A stretch of 5,259 bases of DNA, from assembly GCA_028714055.1 (NCBI GenBank), contig JAQTNB010000107.1, positions 1 to 5,259 on the forward strand, given 5' to 3'. Shown here one piece after another: positions 1-5,259 of this stretch. How positions within the stretch are numbered: the first letter of the stretch is position 1; every line of letters starts with the position of its first letter. The position numbers and the translations under genes were made by a program. The stretch comes from Candidatus Omnitrophota bacterium (GTDB lineage: Bacteria; Omnitrophota; Gorgyraeia; Gygaellales; Profunditerraquicolaceae). Under the pieces are notes generated by a model. That model was not told where the DNA came from, ran no database searches, and saw only the letters and a program-made list of their open reading frames with translations.

Positions 1-3000
1 ACCAGGTCACCTATCCGCTTTCCGTATCCCTGCGCGGGACCCCGGGAGTAAAGACCATCCGCGCTTCCTCTGCTTTTGGTTTCTCCGAAGTCTACCTTAT
101 CTTTAAAGACAACGTGGATTATTACTGGGCGCGTTCCAGGGTGCTGGAAAAATTGAACCTTGTCGCAGGAAGGCTGCCTCCGGGAGTGCTTCCTGTCTTG
201 GGCCCGGATGCGACCGGCTTAGGCCAGATCTTCTGGTATACGGTTGAAGGGGAGGGTTACAGTATCGATAAGCTTAGAAGCCTGCAGGACTGGTTTATCC
301 GTTACCAGCTTAATTCGGTGGAAGGGGTCTCGGAGGTCGCTTCTGTCGGAGGCTTTGTCAAACAATACCAGATCGATATCGATCCCAATAAGATGCTCGG
401 CCTTAACATTCATTTAGGCGAGGTAATGGAAGCGGTCAAGAGGTCCAATGTCGATGTGGGGGCCAAGGTCATCGAGAACAATGCCATGGAATATATTATC
501 CGCGGTTTGGGGTTTATCAAATCCCTGGAGGATATCGAGAATATAGCGGTGGGTGAAAGCAACGGAACGCCGATCTATATAAAGAATATCGCTACCGTGC
601 AGCTCGGCCCGGAATTCAGGCGCGGCGCGCTGGATAAGGGCGGCCGGGAGGCAGTGGGGGGCGTGGTTGTCATGCGTTACGGAGAGAACGCGATGCAGGT
701 CATTCAGCGGGTAAAGGAAGCGATAAAAGAATTAGAGAAAGGCCTGCCCGCCGGAGTAAGGATCGTGCCTTTCTATGACCGCACCGAGCTGATCCAGCGC
801 ACCATCGGCACCTTACGCGAAGCGCTCGTATTGGAAATAATCATTACCATGGCGGTAGTTGTGCCGTTTTTGGCGCATTTTTGGGCGGGGATGATGATCT
901 GCCTGACGCTGCCGCTTTCCGTGTTGATGGCTTTCATTGCCATGTATTACCTTAAAATAGACTCCAACATCATGTCTTTATCCGGCATAGCGATCGCGAT
1001 CGGCACGCTGGTGGATATGGGCATTGTCATGACTGAGAATGCGTATCGCCACCTGATTATTCATGCCGATGAGATCAAAAAAGGAATAAAATCGCGGTTG
1101 GAAGTAATTTTTAATGCCGCCAGCGAAGTAGGCTCGGCGGTAATAACCGCGGTTTTAACCACCGTCGTATCATTTTTGGCGGTATTCGCCCTGGAGTCGC
1201 AGGAAGGCAAGCTCTTTAAGCCCCTGGCCTATACCAAGACCTTTGTCCTGCTTGCCTCAGTCGTCGTGGCCTTGACGCTGATCCCGGTCCTCAGCATGTA
1301 TTTTCTGAAAGGAAAATTACGCTCACCCGAGGAGAACCCGTTGGTGAAGATGCTGCAGCGCAATTATGAAAAAGTTTTGCGCTGGTGCCTGGACCATCGC
1401 ACTGCCTTCTTGCTTATCCCCGCGGTTATTCTGATAAGCAGCCTTGCCTTTATCCTGCCCAAAGATACGGTTTCCTTGTTGGTTTTTTCCGGGATCGTCT
1501 TGGCAATACTAATTTTCATCTTTCCCGGGAAAGTAAAATCGGCCCTGCTTATCGTATTGATCGCGGCTTTAAGCTTAACCTGGTTCTGGTTTAGCCCGCG
1601 TATCGGCCGGGAGTTCATGCCTCCGTTTGACGAGGGTTCCATCCTTTTTATGCCGGTGATGCGGCCGTCCGTATCTTTAACCGAGGCGGTCAGGGTGATC
1701 CAGATACAGGATAAGATCATCAGCTCTTTCCCCGAAGTAGAAACGGTCGTGGGCAAGGTCGGCCGGGCGGAATCGGCAACTGACCCTGCGCCGGTAGAGA
1801 TGTTCGAGACTATCATCACCCTGAAACCCAAGAACCAGTGGCGAAAAGGCATGACCAAAGACGCGCTTATTCGGGAGATGGACGCGGCCTTGCAGATACC
1901 CGGCGTTTCCAACATCTGGACCCAGCCTATCGTCAATCGTATTGATATGTTGGCCACCGGGATCAGGACTTCGGTGGGGGTCAAGGTGTTCGGCCCGGAT
2001 CTACAGAAGATCGAAGAGATCGCGGCAGAAGTAGAGGAAGCGGTCAGGGCGGTTCCCGGGGCGGTAGATCTCTATTCGGAGAAGATCATCGGCAAGCCCT
2101 ATATTGAATTCAAGATCAGGCGGGAAGAGCTGGCGCGTTACGGGATTGCGGTCCGCGATGTCCAGGATGTGATAGAAACGGCTATCGGAGGTGAAAACCT
2201 GACCACGACGGTTGAAGGGAGGGAGCGATATCCGGTGCGCGTGCGCTATGCCCGGGAACTGCGCGACAATATCGATGCGCTCAGGCGCGTGCTTGTCTCA
2301 ACCAAGGACGGGGCGCAGATCCCCATTGCCCAATTGGCGGATATATATTTTGTCACCGGCCCGGCAATGATCAACTCGGAGAACGGCACCTTACGCGCGT
2401 ATGTGTTAATGAACGTGCGCGGACGCGATATGGTGGGTTTTGTGGAAGAGGCTTCCAAAGTGGTCGCCGGGAAGGTACAGTTGCCTCCGGGTTATTTCCT
2501 GCAATGGTCGGGCCAGTTTGAGAATCAGACGCGCGCCAAGAACAAGATAGCCATACTTCTACCTATCAGCCTTTTAATCAATTTCATGCTCATCTACATG
2601 AATTTCCGTTCCATTGTAAAGTCGCTATTTATTTTTACCGCCGTTCCGGTGACCCTGGCAGGAGGGGTTTGGCTGTTGGCTCTTTCGGGGTTTAACTTTT
2701 CCGTGGCGGTTTGGGTAGGCTTTATCGCACTCTTCGGGATCGCGGTTGACGACGGCGTATTGATCACGACGTATCTTGACGACGTATTTAAAAACCGAAA
2801 AGACAGCATAAAGACGCGTAAGGACGTGGTTGAGGCTACCGTGTATGCGGGGTTGGGCAGGATCAGGCCGGCATTCTTGACCACGATCACCACTATCGCA
2901 GCATTATTGCCGATCATGTTCCTGAAAGGGGCGGGTGCCGAGGTGATGATGCCCATGGCGATCCCGTCAATCGGCGGCATGACCATTGAAATGATCGCCT

Positions 3001-3059
3001 GGTTTATCGTCCCGACGCTTTATTCCCGGAGGGAAGAAAAGAGGCTCGCCCATCTCTAA
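1..3059 (+). CDS. cusA: CusA-type heavy-metal RND efflux pump, inner-membrane subunit (5' end outside window)
   Basis: This is the proton-driven inner-membrane subunit of a tripartite metal exporter, probably for Cu(I)/Ag(I). The frame is open from position 3, so the GTG at 114 is not the start. The visible 1018 residues begin at about E. coli CusA residue 64, making the full protein about 1080 aa (CusA has 1047). In visible numbering, the periplasmic methionine triad is kept as M550, M600 and M649, with the same 50- and 49-residue spacing as CusA M573/M623/M672. Nearby charged residues are also kept: R20 (R83), E544 (E567), D594 (D617), E602 (E625) and R646 (R669). The membrane motif around D338 (TLVDMGIVMTEN) matches CusA D405 and the Cu/Ag class. 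Oddities are an extra hydrophobic hairpin at about 487-530, Asp at the E939 position and Ala at the K984 position. Residue comparisons use E. coli CusA from memory. The family call is very secure; the metal is inferred. Partner genes are not visible. Confidence 0.95.
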   Translation, partial: QVTYPLSVSLRGTPGVKTIRASSAFGFSEVYLIFKDNVDYYWARSRVLEKLNLVAGRLPPGVLPVLGPDATGLGQIFWYTVEGEGYSIDKLRSLQDWFIRYQLNSVEGVSEVASVGGFVKQYQIDIDPNKMLGLNIHLGEVMEAVKRSNVDVGAKVIENNAMEYIIRGLGFIKSLEDIENIAVGESNGTPIYIKNIATVQLGPEFRRGALDKGGREAVGGVVVMRYGENAMQVIQRVKEAIKELEKGLPAGVRIVPFYDRTELIQRTIGTLREALVLEIIITMAVVVPFLAHFWAGMMICLTLPLSVLMAFIAMYYLKIDSNIMSLSGIAIAIGTLVDMGIVMTENAYRHLIIHADEIKKGIKSRLEVIFNAASEVGSAVITAVLTTVVSFLAVFALESQEGKLFKPLAYTKTFVLLASVVVALTLIPVLSMYFLKGKLRSPEENPLVKMLQRNYEKVLRWCLDHRTAFLLIPAVILISSLAFILPKDTVSLLVFSGIVLAILIFIFPGKVKSALLIVLIAALSLTWFWFSPRIGREFMPPFDEGSILFMPVMRPSVSLTEAVRVIQIQDKIISSFPEVETVVGKVGRAESATDPAPVEMFETIITLKPKNQWRKGMTKDALIREMDAALQIPGVSNIWTQPIVNRIDMLATGIRTSVGVKVFGPDLQKIEEIAAEVEEAVRAVPGAVDLYSEKIIGKPYIEFKIRREELARYGIAVRDVQDVIETAIGGENLTTTVEGRERYPVRVRYARELRDNIDALRRVLVSTKDGAQIPIAQLADIYFVTGPAMINSENGTLRAYVLMNVRGRDMVGFVEEASKVVAGKVQLPPGYFLQWSGQFENQTRAKNKIAILLPISLLINFMLIYMNFRSIVKSLFIFTAVPVTLAGGVWLLALSGFNFSVAVWVGFIALFGIAVDDGVLITTYLDDVFKNRKDSIKTRKDVVEATVYAGLGRIRPAFLTTITTIAALLPIMFLKGAGAEVMMPMAIPSIGGMTIEMIAWFIVPTLYSRREEKRLAHL

Positions 3060-3063
3060 TCCA

Positions 3064-3091
3064 TTGATAAGTTGCGAGATCGGACTATAAT
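3064..3091 (+). promoter_or_regulatory. Putative sigma70-type promoter for the GH130-GT4 unit
   Basis: A -35 element TTGATA (3064-3069, five of six consensus bases) and a perfect -10 TATAAT (3086-3091) are separated by 16 bp, and the pair starts 5 bp after the pump stop codon. Transcription would begin near 3098, giving a leader of roughly 170 nt that includes both hairpin repeats before the GH130 start at 3266. It implies that GH130-GT4 is transcribed independently of the metal pump. This is a motif match only, with no operator recognised. Confidence 0.6.
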
Positions 3092-3155
3092 ACAAGCATA
3101 GGCAAAAGTGTTTGTTTCCCCGATCGTAACCTAACAGCCGGTCCCATCCCCCGAC

Positions 3156-3184
3156 AGGAATCCCCGGGTTTAAACCCGTGGGAG
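3156..3184 (+). repeat. REP-like hairpin repeat, copy 1
   Basis: The core CGGGTTTAAACCCG (3165-3178) is a perfect 14-bp palindrome. After one mismatch the stem continues outward with C3163-G3180 and C3162-G3181. It is framed by AGGAAT on the left and GGAG on the right, the same frame as copy 2 (AGGAAG...GGAG) 56 bp downstream. The shared scheme of flank, C-rich arm, TTTA-type loop and G-rich arm suggests one repeat family in direct orientation. No T-run follows, so a standard rho-independent terminator is unlikely. The strand is given as the orientation of the repeat. Confidence 0.6.
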
Positions 3185-3211
3185 TAATGCAATTGTGTCT
3201 TTCAAGAGGGG

Positions 3212-3244
3212 AGGAAGCCGCGGGCTTTAGCCCGCGGAGCTTCA
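3212..3244 (+). repeat. REP-like or IS200/IS605-end-like hairpin repeat, copy 2
   Basis: CCGCGGGC (3218-3225) pairs perfectly with GCCCGCGG (3230-3237) around a TTTA loop. GAAG (3214-3217) pairs with CTTC (3240-3243) across a 2-nt bulge (3238-3239), giving a 12-bp interrupted stem, and CAC follows. Hairpins of this form are typical of REP elements mobilised by RAYT transposases and of the ends of IS200/IS605-type elements, but no transposase or TnpB gene lies in the window. No T-run follows. It ends 22 bp before the GH130 start, close to the ribosome-binding site, so it could affect expression. The class assignment is inference; the hairpin itself is directly visible. Confidence 0.65.
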
Positions 3245-3252
3245 CCTTAATA

Positions 3253-3261
3253 GAGAAAGGG
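3253..3261 (+). promoter_or_regulatory. Ribosome-binding site of the GH130 gene
   Basis: The purine-rich GAGAAAGGG ends 4 nt before the ATG at 3266. An in-frame TAG at 3251-3253 blocks any earlier start, so this site fixes the GH130 start codon. Confidence 0.7.
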
Positions 3262-3265
3262 CCAG

Positions 3266-4285
3266 ATGATCAAAGTCAGAAATGAAGGCATAATACTCGA
3301 GAGTTCACTCAATGCATTTGATAACCAAGCAGTCTTAAATCCCGCCTGTGTCGAGATAGACGGCGTAACTCACATGTTTTACCGGGCCGTACGGCAGGGC
3401 GACATGGTTTCTTCGATAGGCTACTGTCAGTTAGCCGCTCAGAAGGTCGTCAAGAGGCTTGACCATCCCGTCCTTTTCCCGGAGCATGATTACGAGAAAA
3501 AAGGCGTCGAGGACCCCCGGATCGTTTTTTTAGACGGGGTATATTATCTTTTTTATACCGCTTATGACGGCAAAAACGCCATTGTAGCTTACGCGACCAG
3601 CACCGACCTTATCAATTTCGTAAAGCACGGGGTAATATCTCCGCGCATCACGTATGCCGAAGCAGGCAAACTGATGGATTGCTCAAAGATAAAGGTACGG
3701 GAAAAGTATTTTCTCTTTGAATCATACATAAAAGACAGGCAAGGCGCCGACATTCTGTTATGGGAGAAGGATGCCTTCATCTTTCCCCGGAAATTTAACA
3801 ATAAATTCGCGCTGGTCCACCGTATCCTCCCGGGGATCCAGGTGATTTATTTCGATGATTTTAAAGACCTTACCGATGATTATTGGAGAGAGTATTTGAG
3901 GAATTTGGGCAGCTACGTGCTGCTTGAATCCCAATACAGGTTCGAGAGCAGGTACATCGGCGGCGGCTGTCCACCCATCGAGACTCAGGATGGATGGCTT
4001 TTGATCTATCATGGCATAGAGGATTCGTATAAAGGCAGGGTTTATCATGCGGCAGCCGCGTTGCTGGACCTCAACGATCCGGCTAAAGTCATAGGGCGCA
4101 TGAAACGCCCCTTGTTTTCTCCGGCAGAAAAGTGGGAAAAGCGCGGGGATGTCAGCAATGTTGTTTTTCCCACGGGAACCGTGCTGAAAGACGGTAGATT
4201 ATACATCTATTATGGCGCAGCCGATAAGCTCATAGCGGCTAAATCAGTCGATATGAAGGAACTTTTGGCAGAACTCAAAAAATAA
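3266..4285 (+). CDS. GH130 family glycoside phosphorylase/hydrolase (probable beta-mannoside phosphorylase)
   Basis: A complete 339-aa protein of usual GH130 length, with no signal peptide or membrane segment, so it should act in the cytoplasm. GH130 enzymes have a five-bladed beta-propeller fold, and most phosphorolyse beta-mannosides to mannose 1-phosphate; some are hydrolases. The family motif GVEDPRI is at residues 80-86, with D83 in the place of the known general acid. Other hallmarks are LVHR (183-186), GGGCPPIET (232-240), LLIYHG (245-250), the AAALLDLNDP stretch (263-272), NVVFPTG (298-304) and YIYYGAAD (313-320). R186 and H249 are candidates for phosphate contacts, which would favour a phosphorylase, but exact equivalence was not checked. 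The start is fixed by an in-frame stop at 3251 and a good ribosome-binding site. It has its own promoter and precedes a GT4 gene by 22 nt. The family is secure; substrate and reaction direction are not. Confidence 0.9.
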   Translation: MIKVRNEGIILESSLNAFDNQAVLNPACVEIDGVTHMFYRAVRQGDMVSSIGYCQLAAQKVVKRLDHPVLFPEHDYEKKGVEDPRIVFLDGVYYLFYTAYDGKNAIVAYATSTDLINFVKHGVISPRITYAEAGKLMDCSKIKVREKYFLFESYIKDRQGADILLWEKDAFIFPRKFNNKFALVHRILPGIQVIYFDDFKDLTDDYWREYLRNLGSYVLLESQYRFESRYIGGGCPPIETQDGWLLIYHGIEDSYKGRVYHAAAALLDLNDPAKVIGRMKRPLFSPAEKWEKRGDVSNVVFPTGTVLKDGRLYIYYGAADKLIAAKSVDMKELLAELKK

Positions 4286-4307
4286 CGATCGGGAACCGAC
4301 TATAAAA

Positions 4308-5259
4308 ATGAGCGAAGCCTTTAAAATTGTTTATGTATCTACTTTTCCCCCCAGGGAGTGCGGCATAGCCACCTTTACCGCAGACCTTATTGCTGCGATG
4401 GATGAGCTGCTTGAACCTTTCATTGAGTCAAGGGTGGCGGCGGTCAACCTTGACGATATATCGCGCTACCATTATTCAAAAAAAGTCATTTTTCAAATAA
4501 ACCAGTATTCTGAGCAGGAATACATCAAGACCGCTCAGGATATCAACGGTATGGATAAGGTCAAGCTCGTCAATATCCAGCATGAATTTGGCATCTTCGC
4601 AGGCGAATACGGCTCCTACATCATTTCTTTCCTGGAGGCGCTCAAAAAACCTTCGGTCGTAACTTTTCACAGCATCTTGCCTTCACCCGAAGCTGCGCTT
4701 CGAGCGATAGTCCGTTCGGTAGCGGAAAAAGCAAGCGGGGTGGTGGCGATGACCGGCCTCTCAAAAGAGATCCTTATCCGGGAATACGGGATAGCAGAAG
4801 AAAAAATTTCAATGATTCCGCACGGCATCCATTCTGTCTCCTACTCCTCCAGCGCAAAGCCCAAGGCTGTTTTAGGTCTTTCAAGGAAGACAATCCTTTT
4901 GACATTCGGACTGCTCAGTAGAGGCAAGGGGATCGAATATGTGATAGAGGCGTTGCCCGGCGTCGTTCATGCCTACCCGGATATTTTGTACATAGTGCTC
5001 GGGGTAACTCATCCGAACGTCCTGAAGGAAGAAGGGGAAAGCTACCGCAAATTCCTCATCCAGAAGGTCCACGATCTCGGGCTTTCTTCCCACGTGAACT
5101 TCTATAACGAGTATGTTTCCGTGGAAAAGCTCCTTCATTTTTTAAAGGCCGCGGATATCTACATCTCAACCTCTCTCGATCCGGAACAGGCCGTTTCAGG
5201 GACATTTTCTTATGCGCTGGGTTCGGGTAGGCCGGTCATTTCCACTTCTTTCGCGCAAG
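4308..5259 (+). CDS. GT4 family glycosyltransferase (3' end outside window)
   Basis: A GT-B fold retaining glycosyltransferase using a nucleotide sugar; 317 codons are visible with no stop before the edge. N-terminal hallmarks are PPRECGIATFTADL (14-27), QHEFGIFAGEYG (91-102) and VVTFHSILPSP (117-127). MTGLSKEIL (148-156) and IPHGIH (170-175) end the first domain. The donor-binding domain follows with FGLLSRGKGIEYVIEAL (200-216), then DIYISTSLDPEQAVSGTFSYALGSG (283-307, written in two parts: DIYISTSLDPEQ and AVSGTFSYALGSG). Where many GT4 enzymes have the second Glu of the EX7E motif, this one has Tyr302. ATG 4308 is the only sensible start; its ribosome-binding site is weak (GGGA at 4291-4294, 13 nt away). 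The 22-nt gap from GH130 indicates one operon and a common glycan pathway. Donor and acceptor cannot be read from the sequence. Some relatives carry an extra C-terminal domain, so full length is unknown. Confidence 0.92.
   Translation, partial: MSEAFKIVYVSTFPPRECGIATFTADLIAAMDELLEPFIESRVAAVNLDDISRYHYSKKVIFQINQYSEQEYIKTAQDINGMDKVKLVNIQHEFGIFAGEYGSYIISFLEALKKPSVVTFHSILPSPEAALRAIVRSVAEKASGVVAMTGLSKEILIREYGIAEEKISMIPHGIHSVSYSSSAKPKAVLGLSRKTILLTFGLLSRGKGIEYVIEALPGVVHAYPDILYIVLGVTHPNVLKEEGESYRKFLIQKVHDLGLSSHVNFYNEYVSVEKLLHFLKAADIYISTSLDPEQAVSGTFSYALGSGRPVISTSFAQ

Noticed and set aside
114..116. GTG as the start codon of the pump gene
   Set aside because: The same frame continues upstream to position 3 with residues matching the conserved CusA stretch QVTYPL...TIR...VYLIF, so the gene starts outside the window.
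1364..1984. A 206-codon minus-strand ORF inside the pump gene
   Set aside because: It is antisense to a strongly conserved coding region, resembles no family known to me, and is explained by the codon pattern of the pump gene.
3212..3250. Hairpin copy 2 as a rho-independent terminator
   Set aside because: The stem is strong, but no T-run follows (AGCTTCACCTTAATAG), and the downstream gene would be cut off from the promoter at 3064-3091.
3187..3285. A 32-codon leader ORF (ATG 3187 to TGA 3285) with GGGAG just upstream, spanning hairpin copy 2 and overlapping the GH130 start
   Set aside because: The Shine-Dalgarno-like GGGAG is only 2 nt from the ATG and is part of hairpin copy 1; the peptide has no recognisable features and is largely the translated repeat.
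3118..4293. CCCGATCGT at about 3118-3127 and ACGATCGGG at about 4285-4293 as inverted repeats flanking the GH130 gene
   Set aside because: Only 9 bases match and they centre on the self-complementary CGATCG, so an inverted match is weak evidence for a mobile unit; no target duplication was seen.
4298..4306. TATAAA before the GT4 gene, sharing GACTATAA with the promoter at 3083-3090, as a second -10 box
   Set aside because: It sits 1 nt before the ATG, so a transcript would start inside the gene, and no -35 element lies at a suitable distance; the shared 8-mer is short enough for chance.

Overview
The window shows about 5.3 kb of a Gram-negative bacterial chromosome. The genus cannot be named from the sequence. 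A resistance-nodulation-division (RND) pump of the CusA type implies a two-membrane envelope. Base composition looks moderate and fairly even across the genes. The RND subtype and the GH130 plus GT4 pair are compatible with Bacteroidota-like or uncultivated environmental lineages (Omnitrophota would be one guess), but this is inference only.

Layout: (1) Positions 1-3059 hold the 3' part of a CusA-type heavy-metal RND pump gene. It is cut by the left window edge, with about 63 N-terminal residues missing, and its reading frame is open back to position 3. (2) Positions 3060-3265 are intergenic. They contain a near-consensus sigma70-type promoter just after the pump stop codon and two sibling GC-rich hairpins in direct orientation, which look like REP or IS200/IS605-end elements. 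(3) Positions 3266-4285 are a complete GH130 glycoside phosphorylase-type gene. (4) Positions 4308 to the right edge are the 5' part of a GT4 glycosyltransferase gene, 22 nt downstream of the GH130 stop and probably in the same operon.

Two unrelated functions therefore meet here. The pump is the end of a metal-efflux locus, whose membrane-fusion and outer-membrane partners would be upstream if present. The periplasmic methionine triad of CusA is kept with exact spacing, which points to Cu(I)/Ag(I) export. The GH130-GT4 pair begins a new transcription unit for building and/or phosphorolysing a (probably mannose-containing) glycan in the cytoplasm.

The points most worth a second look are an extra membrane hairpin of about 44 residues in the middle of the pump, a changed proton-relay set in its last membrane helices, and the paired hairpin repeats in the leader of the GH130-GT4 unit. 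No clearly new system is visible. The GH130-GT4 unit continues past the right edge, and its function depends on what follows.
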